From Silene latifolia (Eukaryota > Streptophyta > Magnoliopsida > Caryophyllales > Caryophyllaceae), in NCBI RefSeq assembly GCF_048544455.1, contig NC_133538.1, positions 454,101,311 through 454,165,310 of the forward strand: a DNA stretch of 64,000 bases, in the 5' to 3' direction. Position 1 is the first letter of the stretch. Each line of letters opens with the position of its first letter. A model generated the notes under the pieces. The model was given only the letters and a program-made list of their open reading frames with translations. It made no database searches and was not told where the DNA came from. The position numbers were made by a program, and so were the translations under genes. This document shows positions 45,662 to 58,872 of this stretch, piece by piece.

Positions 45662-46612
45662 AAAAAGAACTTCGTCCCCGAAGTTCAACTCACCTATCCC
45701 AAAGCCCAAGATACGGAAACAAAACGATATCACTACTCTTCCAACATAGGTCACTACTCCCTGGAAATACTATCCCCCATGTCATCATCATCAACTGTCT
45801 AACACTCCATATAGATCGACTTCTACAAGCTACCACTTGAAATACCAACCTCACAACATGGACCAACCCAACCAACGACTACACTACTGCTCACAACTCT
45901 TAGCCACGCACTATGAGATAACACTTTCACTAGTACGCAACCATCCACACGAAACATGTCACGTTAATATAACTATGTTACCCAACGACACGATTCTATT
46001 CCAACGCATAACATCATAACTATTTCTCAATGACCGTCTTTTAAAGCACACCATTCAAATTTAACTTCCAACATAAAAATTACTCAAACATCATAAACGA
46101 ACAACAAAAGATTGCAATATCGGCCTTTTTAATTTGCGACATTATTCTTCCCCTCTAAAAAGGAACTTCATCCCCGAAGTTCACCACCGAATTACTACAC
46201 ATGTTACTTAAAACTTACCTCTTGACATGTACCCAACACATGTGATTTGTTATTGACATTACTCATTACTCATACAACCATTAATTCATAAAAGCTTGTG
46301 CAACTTTATTCGAATAACTAGCCACAGTCACGAATGCATGTATATATCATTTGTATATGAATATGGAAGGACACGACTCCTGTGAAATATAATTAGTAGA
46401 CATTACGGATGTAAAATGAATGCAATAAGAACCAACTACTAGTTGCACTGTTCGTTTTGAATACGAATCCAAAACACAAACACGACTCCCCACATATGAA
46501 ATTAACGGTTCAAATATGTTACTAATCATAAACAACCCTATTAAACCTCAAAACATGTAACGATATTAAAATTAAAACGATTTTAAATAACGAAATGTTC
46601 CTGTAACAGTGC
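45662..46612 (-). mobile_element. Internal remnant of chromovirus-like element, two PPT-hairpin motifs
   Basis: A hairpin GAACTTCG-tccc-CGAAGTTC lies at 45667-45686 beside the PPT. A second copy of hairpin plus pyrimidine tract (plus strand) lies at 46149-46182, 496 bp away. No integrase or chromodomain sequence is recognisable between or beyond them. Short ORFs here have no domain. Confidence 0.55.
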
Positions 46613-46760
46613 TACTCGATCGAGTATATAGGGTACTCGATCGACTGCCCGCTACTCGATCGAGTGTATTGGCTACTCGATCGAGTAGCCCGAGATCAGA
46701 ATACTCCCTCCTCGTCACACCTGCAGCTACTCGACCGAGTGAGGGGCACTCTGTCGAGTG
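46613..46760 (-). repeat. Palindrome array A6 (6 copies)
   Basis: Core heptamers start at 46617, 46638, 46657, 46678, 46732 and 46751; spacings 21, 19, 21, 54 and 19. This is the mirror order of array A2 (19, 54, 21, 19, 21), so it is the same U3 module in the opposite orientation. The LTR that should hold it is not otherwise recognisable. Confidence 0.88.
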
Positions 46761-46793
46761 GCCACAGGTCAAAACCTTCGGGATATTCCCGTC

Positions 46794-48073
<1,280 letters not shown>

Positions 48074-49389
48074 TGATACCGTCGTTTTGTATCAAAATTA
48101 AATTTATAAACCAAACTAAAACTATAGCTAGTGATAGTAAGGGTCGAACCACAGAGAGACAAGATCAATTCGATTTGTTGTTTTTAATCTATTGAAGTAA
48201 CAATTATGGGGGGGGGGGGGTGGTTGGTTGATTCTAGACTAATTACTGAAATCTGAATGAAAATTGAAATAGATAATAAAAAGCAGCTAGGAACTTCGGT
48301 TCACCATGGCTTAAGGGTCAGTCAAGTAAAGTCAAGGTCTGTCCAATACCGTCACAGGATGTCAAATAGTTCCTCTAAGTCCCTATTCGAACTAAGCCTC
48401 TCGGTCTTCTTTCATCCTAGAATGAAACTAGCTTGCTCTCGCTCCACTAGGTTTTCCAATTACTTGTAAGAAATCAAACTTTGGTAATTTCTCAATCTAG
48501 CAAGGGGTAAAAATCTCACAAAGGTAAATAAGGCCGGTACGGGTTCAACCTAGACTTAATAAAATTAACTCATGCCGCCATGGATTCCCTAATTCCTAGC
48601 ATAGAAATTTTAGCTACGCATGACTAAGAATTTGACAATTGCAAAATTAAAGACATAGAATAGAATTGACATGATTTAATTGGAATTTAAAACTAAAGGA
48701 TTAAACTTAAATTGCTTAAACATAAATTGGTAGAAACTAGAATTAAAATAAACAAGAACGAGTGAGAATTGAATTTGAATTAAAGCTCACTAAAGGATTT
48801 GATGAACAAAACAATTGATTGAAATCCGCAGCCTCCACTTCTTTGTTTCCAAAACTAGATCTAAAACTTCAGTTGTTGAATAATAATAAACATAACCTAA
48901 TAATTTCTTACGTAAAACTAATAATAGTCCCTTCAAAATAGTTACAATTGGGCTTTTTTAGTTTTCGTCTGATTAGGGGTCAGTCGACCGACAACTCACT
49001 ATGGTCGGCCGACCGAATGTCGGGCTCTGCAGGCTACTGTTCACTTCCAAAATCTGAAGCTGTTACTGATGTGGTCGATCGACTAGAGATGTTGGTCGAT
49101 CGACCAACTGCGCTGTTCAGTAGCTTCCTTTTCTCTTCCAATCAGCCTCTTCACTCCATGCACGCATCCCTAGGTGAACAAGTCCGAACTCCCATCTTCC
49201 AAGTTTCCATAAAGTTGCCTCCGGAGGACGATTTAAGCTTGATTTAGCTCACTTCCACTCATTCCTACAATAAATCATAGAAATTACAAAGTAAACCGTT
49301 TCGGGAGAAATAGTAGCTTAAAGCTAACAAATACGCATATAAATACGTGCCAAAACTGCAAATAAAGTGAATAGAATATGCACGTATCA
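48074..49389 (-). mobile_element. Athila-type 3' LTR (1316 bp)
   Basis: Minus strand TGATACGTGCATATTC at 49389, ending ...GACGGTATCA at 48074. It shares its start (TGATACGTGCAT) with the LTR at 23460-24932. It holds a G11-G12 run near 48209-48220 and palindromes of a variant type (array A7). Confidence 0.85.
48981..49104 (-). repeat. Palindrome array A7, variant GTCGATCGAC / GTCGGCCGAC
   Basis: Decamers start at 48983, 49004, 49074 and 49095: two pairs, each spaced exactly 21 bp, 70 bp apart. The core is changed from CTCGATCGAG to GTCGATCGAC or related, but the dyad symmetry and the 21-bp step are kept. Confidence 0.85.
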
Positions 49390-49404
49390 AATCTCCCCAA
49401 ACCA
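49390..49404 (-). other. Polypurine tract of Athila element 2
   Basis: Minus strand tggtttggggagatt, directly before the LTR start TGATACG. Confidence 0.8.
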
Positions 49405-51104
49405 AACCTTGTTTGTCCCCAAGCAAGCACTATGACCCAACTAAAAACCTCTAATGGAACGGATTTCATGCTTAGAGCTAATACAAACCATCATACCCAA
49501 CCAATTTAATGCAGCTATTAACATCCAAGTATCTTGTCAAATGCAAACGAGTTGAACATGTTAAAGAATTTGCTAAACTTTCGACCTTGCAAGACTCCTA
49601 TATATCAGACTCTCACGGGTCGCTCATTCGCTCATTTAAGTACAAGGTAAGATATATTATGCCAGACAGAAGAGTGATAAAAATAAGACTCTCACCTATC
49701 TACGACCCATAAGAACATGCCTGCAATCTAACATGAATAAAGTCTCTACAACCGTACATATGCATTCCCCCACTGTAATGACCGTGACACATGCCGAGGC
49801 GATTTGGGATTGTGAGGCTAAAGGTAAAAAGAGGCTAAAATGAATTTGGGAAAGAGGGGTTAAGCCGAGCTAATAACCACTAAACCCAATTATAAGCAAA
49901 TCCACTTCTTACTTCCACTTACCAAAAATAACACCAATGCTCAAATATCATAAGCATAGAACTCACAATTCTCCAATAAAATAACATCGTAGACTCCCCA
50001 AAAGGATTCAAATATAATATGGGAGTAATAATCACCATTTATTAAAAGATTTTTAAACATGCGATTTTCAAAGTCTGCAGCACATGGTCGATCCACCCTT
50101 GAGACCGGTCGGTCGACCGAGTATTCTCCAAAACAGCCCCTGTTTCCTTTTTTTTTTCTCCAGTCATTTTTTCCTTTTCAATTTTTTCTGTGTTTTTTTT
50201 TTCCTATTCTTTTTCATTTTTCTTTTTCTTTTCTTTCCACCATTTCACCTCCAACTTTTCATGAAGAACAAAATAACCAAAAGAAATTCAAGCAATTCCC
50301 AAAACACTAACATTACTAGCTCAGATAAGGTAGGCTAAATATAGTATGTAGCTAAATGGGACAAAATAAGCAATTTGGTTATGTGAGGTTTATGGGTAAA
50401 ATGAGAAAGGGGAACCTCTACCACATGTGTCAACAAACCACAGACCCGAATGCATATAGGTATCAAGTAGACTAAACTCATGCTTATGCAAATTAATGTA
50501 ACATGCCTTATAAGGAGAAACTACTCTCATTCCTACATGAAATCGGTCATGAATGTCACCGATTTATTAAGCTCTATCCTTAGAAATTTAAGTAGCTTGC
50601 CAATATTGAGTCAAGTCATTCGTTTAGCAAAATTCCAACAAAAACTCGTAGACTATGCAAGTGACATACTTGGAAATGTTTAAAGTCCAAGGAAAGGGCA
50701 ATGAGACAATATGTAATGCAAACTCATCATTGAAATCCTTCCGTTCCGACTCGGCCTAAATGCGAAAGTAAACGTGATTTTTTGAATTTTTGGTGGTTTT
50801 TCAATTTTTTTTATTTTTTTTTAGTGAGAATTAAAGAACGAATGGAACCAAAAATGCAATAAACGTGTGACTGAAATGCAATAAATAACAAATGCAAATG
50901 CGACAAACGGATGCATATACCCTCCCCAAACCAAAACGCACAATGCCCTCATTGTGCTCAACAACTAGCACAACACAACACCAAAACAACAGGGATGAAT
51001 ATAAACATCAAAGACTAAATGGAAACTAAGGAAAGAGGAAGAAACTCACAAAATACGGCCTCCCCAAACCAACCGTAAAAAAGGGGAGGCATGTCCAACT
51101 GCCA
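49405..51104 (-). mobile_element. Non-coding region between additional ORF and PPT
   Basis: 1.7 kb with no supported gene. It holds a pyrimidine-rich block (50140-50245) and two more dyads of the GTCGA type: GTCGATCCAC at 50098 and GGTCGGTCGACCG around 50109. Confidence 0.6.
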
Positions 51105-52537
51105 CTAGTCCTCCTCGGGATTATACTCGGAACCGCTAGCCTCCGCCTCTGCTTCTCGCCGTGGTGCACCAAAACCCTCGGAGCCTGAGCTGCTGCTACT
51201 CTCCGATGGATAGCCGCCCTCCAGAAATGTGTAGAAAGAAGGGTGAGGCCATGGTGCTGGTGGCAGCATGTCCTTCGCAGCATACTCCGAGTAAACAGGA
51301 AACAAGGCAAGCGCCGTGTCCAACCTGTGCTGGTTAAAACTCCTGCACAAATCACCCATAACACGTGAAACCGCCCTTTGGTCCATGACCGCAGGGATAT
51401 CAATGGGTTTAGGGGGATGAAAGTTAGCCGGGTAACCTGACCCAGGAGCAGCCTGTGAAGTGGAAGGAGCAGCCCCCGTAGCACGTAAGACTTTCCCCCT
51501 AAGTGGCAGCCTGTAGCTAGGCAAAGGTGGGCGAGGTTCTCCTGCCACTGTGGTAAGAGGCACAAGGGGTGGAAGGTCACGAATTGGAATAGGGTCGCAA
51601 AAGAAAGAGCCAATCTTCCAACGACCCTTGCTATCCACCCAATGCACGGACTTCACATACTCCATATCCATGAAGCGTGATTCCGGCTCGAGAGGATCTT
51701 CCTCTCTAGGGAAAACAGAAACAATGCGGTGGGCTATGCGAGAAACTAGCCCACCACACACAATGGTGCCCAAAGAAGACCTCGCCCCAACAGTCTGGAA
51801 GTGGCAGGCAATCAAATATGTAATGTTATACACACGGGCCTCCCGACTCTGAAAATTCAAATACCCAGCAAGAATAGACAAATCAATTGTGTTGACATTG
51901 GTTGACTCCTTTCGGCCAAAGATGGTGTTAGCCACCAGCCGGAGAAAGTAACGAAAAGGGGGTAAATACACAGTAGTGCCCTTCCTCTTAGGGGCACAAG
52001 AGTCAGACATACAGGCCCACATCACCCTGTAGTCCTCAGAAGGGTCAACAGTACGACCCGTAAAGCTAAGACCCAAATACCCCGCAAAGTCAGCCAATGT
52101 CAATGAATAAGAGACATTAAAAAGACGGAAAGAAATGCAGGAGCTAGCTCTATTAGCACTAAAAGCATCTTTGTCGAAAGCAAAAGACGAAAAGAACTCA
52201 AGAGTCAGCGCCGGGTAGGTGTACTCTGCCATCTCGACTAGTCCCGACATGCCTGTACCATTTAATAAATCAACAACTGACTTCAAACAACCCAATTCCT
52301 CTAAGGAGGGTTTATGCAAAAAAAACGTGTGGGTTGTAAACTGCATGTATCACGCAACGTAATAAAGCGGCCTCTTTGAGCCGAAGAGGAAAATGTAACC
52401 TGCGGATAGTAAGGTAGACTATCCGTACTGAATTCCACTATGGCAGCACCAGGCTGTGCTCGACTCGTGGACGCGCCTGGAGCTACTGTCCTGGCCTTCT
52501 TTGACGCGTCTTGGCTCGATTTCCTGCTACCCGCCAC
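51105..52537 (-). pseudogene. Athila-type additional ORF, nearly complete, one frameshift
   Basis: Starts at 52537 (MAGSRKSSQDASKKART), then the frame ends at 52301 and continues in the next frame, ending at 51105. The shift lies in the A8 run at 52318-52325 (T8 in the coding strand), a typical slippage site, so it may also be a sequencing error. Domains: basic/Ser-rich N-terminus; globular core with LEFFSSFAF and LTLADFAGYLGLSFTG, parallel to the ORF at 3539-5403; then a Pro-rich linker, a MDQ block, and an acidic Ser/Glu tail (SESSSSSGSEGFG). About 470 residues. No catalytic motif. It is the best-preserved copy of this protein in the window. Confidence 0.78.
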
Positions 52538-52892
52538 TCGCTTTCCTTAAGTCATGATTATGCCTAAAAAATATGAGCACACTTTCAACAAACAACATTC
52601 CCAAATATTTAAGAATAATGAAAGGCAATAAACCCCATAAAGCAATGAATTTCCGGATCAAATTAGGGTTTAGCAAAATCAGTTTGGAAACAACGAAATT
52701 AAATCCCTCCATGGCTGCTAATAGGGCTCGAAAATCAAAGGTAAACAATAATAAACTCCTTAGAAGAACAAATTCGACAAAATAATGCCCTAAAAATCGA
52801 CATTTTTCGATTCAAGAGTGATTGTGATGCTCGAAACTGGGCAAAAACTAAACAATACAGGTCGAATCAAAGAAGTGAAAGAGGAGTAAGCC
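52538..52892 (-). mobile_element. Leader of the additional ORF, Athila element 2
   Basis: AT-rich DNA up to the Ogre-like LTR. No palindrome array is present in the part that remains. Confidence 0.5.
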
Positions 52893-55800
52893 TGTAGATA
52901 CCCGTATCCGTCGATATTGGAATTTATAGAGAACCCGACAAACACCCGATGATGATAAGACACATGTATTTATTAGTTGTCATTGTCATTATTTGGGTTG
53001 GTTTTACGATGTAGAATGAGCGTTGTCGACAGAGTATTTTATTAATTTAAATGATATTTAAATTAAAGCTTTTTTTTAAGGTGAATTCATTTTACCTTAT
53101 TTTGAATTTATTTTCTCAAATTTATTTTATTGAAAATAAAATAAATAATTGATTTGAAAAATCATTTTATGAGTGTATTTGATTTGAAAAATCATTTATT
53201 TTAATGTGTTATTTGATTTGAAAAATCGAATTTGAAAATCGAAAACTCGTTTTAACCACACGTTTTGGAGCTCGATTATAGCTCGGTTTTTTGAGCCCGT
53301 TTTCTTTACGAGTTGGCACAAATCTCGAGTACACTAACCAACCTAGGCTTCTACCCATCCAACCCCAGTTCGAACCGCCATACCCACGTCCCAAATCTCG
53401 TTCCAAACATCCCCCCAACACAGCCCAATTCCTTCCTTTACCCGTGTTTGTATAGCCCATCGAAAGCCCTTCTAAACCGACTCAAACTTGGTCCAAACCC
53501 GCAACCCATCACCACCAACCCGTGCTCCACATTACCCACAACAACCCAGCACCTATACCACCTCGAAACACTTCCACAAGTCCATCCAAAACAGGCTCCA
53601 AAACGAAACAGCCCACGACCCCCTGTTTTCGTTCAGCTCAAACCCGAGTCCAAAACCTGCTCCAAACACCACTTAAACCCGTGCCCATTAACCCTAATCC
53701 ATACCCTAGAATCCTACCCACATTACCCTAGCTTAACCACCAAGAAACACCCTTCCAAAACCCTACACGAGCTCACGAAAGCTGCTGGACAGCAGCAGCG
53801 AAACAGGCAGCCCAACTGCTTGTTGCTCTCTTTTACCCTACTTTAACTCCCTATAAATACCTCCCCTCTGCCATACTTTCATTCCGCTAAGTTCTCCATA
53901 CATACTACCGTCACTTACAAGCTTTAAAATCCAGAAACAAACCCTAATTGCCTCTCAAAAACCCTCGACAAAACCGACATACAAAACCGAGAATCAGTTT
54001 GTGTGTCCTCCTTGGAACCCTTCGTTCAACCACAAAACCTCCATCAAAATTCGAGTTTCTTGTTCCTAATTAACTACACAACATCCATCTACATCTTAGA
54101 TAAAGATTCACGAGCCAAATTGCCCTTGAGAGTACACGAATCCCCTCGAAAAACAGAGTGACATACACTCTGTTTTCGCGGCTTTTCCTGTCTGTCCAGT
54201 TCTGTTTGTGCTCGTTTTTCGTGCCCAATAATTCAAAACGAGCAGGGATTGTTTTAAGATCTTTGTTCTCCTCTCTTTCTAGTTTTCAAATCTGGACAAC
54301 ATCTTTTAAATCTAATTTTCACCGTGAAACGAGTGAGAAATTGCAGTTTGAAAGTTGCTGTCCAGATTTGCAAAAAAACGTGTTATTGCTTTGTTCCTTC
54401 ATCGACGACGGCCTCTCGAGATAAAATCTACGATCGATTATGACCCAAGACGGTGTCAACGATACATGTAGGTTGTGGGTGCATCAAATCCTCCTCTTCT
54501 CCCTTTTATTTCGTTCTTTTTATGTTTGTTTTTTCATTGTTCGTTTTACTTTGTTTATCATTTGACATCGTTAACTATGAAACTAGTTTAGTCCGAGTAT
54601 GAGTTAAAGTACCACCATGAACACCCGCGTTGACTTGATATGGGAAAGAAATCCGCCACATCGGTCGGTCGTATCCCCCGTCTCATTTACATATCCTCGT
54701 GTTCAAGGTAGGACATTAATAAAACGAATCCTAACTTCGTTCCTCGCTTTTGACCCCTTGCCTGTTTCGATCAATTCGACCTACACTAGGACCCTTCGCA
54801 TGTTAGTTCGACCTCTGATTGTTAACATATGACTCATTTAGACGACATTGGATCAATTTAATAACCTAATTAGACATATTAGGTGGCATCGACATAGCTT
54901 TAAAAATCAACTAACAATTCTATAACTTAATTGAACGCATCTCTCTTTTCACTCGATTTCTCGCTAGCATAGGAGTGCGTGATTAGCACCTTCCTATTAA
55001 CACTCGATGAGTAGCGTTAATATTGTAACTTCGTGACCTAATTCGACCCCTTTAGGCCGTGTAGAATACACATTCGCGTGACATCTTTTCAATCGATCAA
55101 CGTCGTTTCTAACTTGTTTTCTAGCCCGCTTTCGAACTCGTTTCGCAATTATTTGATCTAACTAATGAACTTGACCTAGGAACTAGGATGGCCGTGGTTT
55201 GGCCATGAGGTTGGCCGATTTCTTTGTCCTTCTTGCTTCGTTTTTTGTACCAATTGTTCTTTGTTGTTTTGTTGCTTGTAATTTATAATTTGCCCATCGA
55301 GTTGTAACTTTCAAGTTTGTTTTACTTTTATCGAGTCAAAAGCTTCTTCAAAAACCTTAGTCTTATTTGGTTAGATGGTTGTGCTCTAATTCGTGTAAGA
55401 GCGTAGTAAATCGCATGTTGTTTAAAGTGACATGGCCCGATTTATGCTAATGCATGCTTTGGTGTGTGACCCTATGTCTAATTCGATAGGATTAAGTGAA
55501 ATCACGCATTACGAGGAGTGACCCAAGGCTGTGAGTCATGTAAGCCATGGGCCACCCCCCTTGTGCACGTTTCCCAAGGCCGAATTGGCCGTATAGTGTG
55601 TCGTGTATGGTTTTGCGTATAGCATTGTATTTAGATCAAGTTGTATCTTTAATTTCTCGTTGTGTCGGCATGAAATGCCTGGGTTGTAATAGGGTAGATC
55701 CCAACGGCTCCCCCATTCCCCCTAAGCCTTGTTTGCTTTGTTTTGTATGTTGTTAGATCAATCAACCCACATGCTAAATTACAACTTTGACAAAAATAGT

Positions 55801-56261
55801 TTAGTTGCATCTAAATCGACATAGAAACTTCACATGTTAGGGTTTTAAAAACGATGTTTGCATATTATATATCGTAGTAGCTATGACTTTGTTTGAAATC
55901 CGACACTTGACTTAGTAGAGGCCGTTATCGACGGGCGGGGTTAGGTGTCCTTATGGGGTTCCTAACACGTACCCTCACCCCTTTACTCAAGATCTATGGT
56001 TTGTGGATCCGTCTAAATACCATTGGATTACGAGAGTCATTCAAATCGAGTGATATAGGTTACAAGTCTTTATCTTTAATCACTCGTAGTCGATTGGCTT
56101 TATGCTTTTCGATGAAAGGTGTAAAGTTGAATTGAACGGTTCCAAGTTCCCATAAAACTTGGTGGCGAATCTAATTTGTCTTAATTCGATTCGAAAGAAC
56201 CTGGAGTCGATTATGCCTAGTGTGGATCCCGCGGACGCAGTTCCCGCGGGCGTTGTCCACA
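52893..56261 (+). mobile_element. Ogre-like 5' LTR (3369 bp)
   Basis: TGTAGATACCCG...GTTGTCCACA. It aligns with 61839-64000 throughout, with few substitutions and small indels (for example a 9-bp and a 12-bp repeat-length difference near 62475 and 63515). TATAAATA at 53852-53859 puts U3 at about 1 kb and R-U5 at about 2.4 kb. An ORF at 53313-53846 is Pro/Thr/Asn-rich and is frameshifted in the other LTR, so I do not call it a gene. Confidence 0.9.
53852..53859 (+). promoter_or_regulatory. TATA box, Ogre-like 5' LTR
   Basis: TATAAATA with C-rich flanks; conserved in the 3' LTR at 62808-62815. Confidence 0.7.
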
Positions 56262-56264
56262 GTT

Positions 56265-56282
56265 TGGCGACTCCGCTGGGGA
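56265..56282 (+). other. Primer binding site of Ogre-like element
   Basis: TGGCGACTCCGCTGGGGA, three bases after the LTR. It would pair with a tRNA 3' end of the form ...GUCGCCA; I believe this is the tRNA-Arg type used by Ogre elements, but have not checked it. Confidence 0.8.
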
Positions 56283-57381
56283 AAAGGGGACTAGTTACAC
56301 TTTGTTTCTAGGGTCTTTTCCTCCGAGGTGAAACTTGAAAAGAAAGTATCGGAAAGTAAAACATTACTCATAGTGCTACGATTCATGCATAAACCCTTAA
56401 GGACTTTCCCGGGCCGTCCCAGCGTTTCTTTGTGATGCGTGGGGGGCGACGTCCCACTATGCCAGGAACTCGCACATTGCTTGCTTCCGCTCCGCCTCGT
56501 TGTGGTTCTTGATGGTGGGGATGCTCTTCTAGGTACTCTACCTAAAGGCCCTTGCTCTATAAGACCCAAAAAGGATGGAGGGCATAGACCTTCTTGTAGA
56601 AGACTTGCCGAGACTTAGAAATGTCTAGGAACATACATCCTTATAACATGAGAATGACAATGTGCAAGATGAATTTCCTGAGTCTTTTCAAATTTTCCAT
56701 ATCAATTTCAAAACCGAACTTTTGAATAACTTACTTTCAAAATAGCATGGTTTTAAAAACGCGGAATGCTGCCCAAATAGGACTAGATTTTTCGGCCCAA
56801 AATGAGCTTTTATAGCCGGCATGCTGCCCATTTTAAATCTCATTTTCAAATCGATTTTTTCGTCTTTTTCAAATTCAATCCAAAATGTTTCTCGAACCTT
56901 AACCAAGCATGAAATGCGTCGAGTCGTGTCCGGGTCCTGGCCGTGTTTGGCTAGGCATGTTTCGTTCTAAGAGTCTAGAACACGACCTTGTTGGGTCACC
57001 CAAGCTCACCTCTTGGGTTTCGAGTCATGTGGGTCGACCACTTGGTCTAGGGTAGTCCACAGAAACGTCCAAGCTAGGCCATTTAGGGCGTTTCACTTGA
57101 ACCTATGGGCTATGTTAGTCCAATCACGGGTTTAGTCACACCGAGTCCAGTTTAGAATCGAGCTATGACAGCTTGAGTCATGTCTTTTTGTCGAGTCTAA
57201 AATGAATCGAGGTCTAAATCCAACCGTGAGTCGAACCTTTTGGTTAGTCGGTCATAAGTCGAGTCTTTGTTTGAGTCAAGTTGGTGTCGTGTCCTTAAGT
57301 GTGCAGGGGCTCTTACATTTGAATATTGACTCGGTTTGGGGTTTTCTTGTAGAAAGGCCGCCAAAAACCCGACTTCAAGCA
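56283..57381 (+). mobile_element. Leader of Ogre-like element
   Basis: 1.1 kb between PBS and gag. Ogre elements often carry an extra ORF here; I see none that is open, only a short in-frame extension from 57202. Confidence 0.6.
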
Positions 57382-58872
57382 ATGGAAGATGCTGTTAACA
57401 AACTCACTGAGGCCGTGAACCTCATGATGACCAGAATGGATGCAATCGAATCTAAGCTGGGTGAAGATTCCTCTTCATCTACCCCACCTCTGACTGATCT
57501 GGAGAAACGGTTCAAATTCATTGAAGATCGTCTGAAGCTCTCCCAGGAGAAGAACATCCACTACGAAAATGCTAGGGCCTATGCCCCAGTTCAGGATAAG
57601 TTGCCCACAAACATGGTACTCACTGATATCCTAAAGTTTAAGGGCACAGAAGATCCAGTCCACCATGTTAAGGCCTATAAGGGGTACTTAGCACCGACGG
57701 GAGTACCTGCGACATGCTCTCCAAATTTTCGGTCAATCTCTGGATGAACACACGAAGGCGTGGTTCTATAACTGACCTTAAGAACTTCCCCACTTTCAAG
57801 ATATCACGGTGGAGTTCTCGCAAGCACTATGCTTGATAATGTCGAGATTCAAACCAACATAAGAACATTGGAGGTGATGACACAGAAAGAAAAAGAAGGC
57901 TTTACTGAATTCCTTGCAAGATGGCGCGCTGAAAGCGTGAAATTAGCCAAGAAGCCTGACGAAGTTGAAATGGTAGATAAGTTCGTAAAGAATCTACGAC
58001 CTATTTACCGCATTGCTCTGAAATACCAGAATTTTGGCTCTTTCAAAGAATTGATAAGAATTGGGATAAAGGTAGAAGATGATGTCATAAGGGCAGAGGC
58101 TGAAAAGCCGAAAGGGTACCAAGGGGCCTCATCGTCTAAGGGCAAGGCCCCAGCAACGGCCCATATTGATGAAGCCATCAATCTCTTAGAAGGGCAATCG
58201 AAGAAGTCGCAGCGCCAAACACCTAGGGCATTCACCGATATCGGATGCACTTATACATACGCTCTCCAAAGGCTCATAGCCCAAGGAAAGCTGAAGCCTA
58301 TTGGTCCAACTCCGGACCCTCCCACTGAACAACAAGGTAAATGGTATAAACCAAATGCCTACTGTGCCTTTCATCAAGGGAAAGGCCATGATACTGAAAG
58401 GTGCTATCGACTGAAGCACGAAATCCAAGACATGATTGAGAATGGAACACTCCCGATCACAACTGTTAAACCCAATAACATCACCAATCCATTTGGCGAT
58501 CACGCCAACTTTGTTTCTGTCGAAGACAATGTCGATTATTCCCATCTTATCCGCCCATGTCACTTGAAAGGGGTGTTTATCGGGAAAATATTTGTGGATT
58601 ACTTTGAATTCTTGCCAAACCCGAAGAATGAAATTCAAGTCGGGAGTCTTGCTCTAGAATGTACTCCTCTCGTTAACGAAGTTAATAAAAGACAATTCGG
58701 TTCACCAACCTTTATCATCAAGCGTAGATCCTCGGAGGACTACCTCGGGATGGAGGCGGACCATCAAAGGGATCAAGGACCGAGCCTGGCATCTAAGCCG
58801 ACAAAATTGAACAAGAGAAAGCTCAAGACCAGATTTGAAAATTATGAGTCGGGATCTGTTTTCTTATCTTAG
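57382..58872 (+). pseudogene. Ogre/Tat-like gag, broken by several small indels
   Basis: Probable start ATG 57382 (MEDAVNKLTEAVNLMM), with a predicted coiled coil in the first 60 residues. The capsid-type core begins VLTDILKFKGTEDPVHHV. Between about 57710 and 57830 at least three indels move the frame; similarity to gag (the WFYN and LKNFPTF blocks) is spread over all three frames. From 57829 the frame is open: TLEVMTQKEKEGFTEFLARW and KNLRPIYRIAL, then a knuckle CAFHQGKGHDTERC near 58363. The ORF runs about 140 residues past the knuckle and stops at 58872 without a protease active site. It could not make a complete gag. Confidence 0.88.

Larger units (their letters stand above)
48074..52892 (-). 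mobile_element. Athila-type element 2, 3' half
   Basis: Minus-strand element: 3' LTR (48074-49389), PPT (49390-49404), 1.7 kb of non-coding DNA and an additional ORF (51105-52537). The 5' part is cut off by the Ogre-like LTR that begins at 52893. It is inserted into Athila element 3. Confidence 0.8.

Noticed and set aside
53313..53846. 177-codon ORF in the Ogre-like 5' LTR
   Set aside because: It lies upstream of the TATA box, is Pro/Thr/Asn-rich, and is frameshifted in the 3' LTR copy (62259-62687). No sign of coding.
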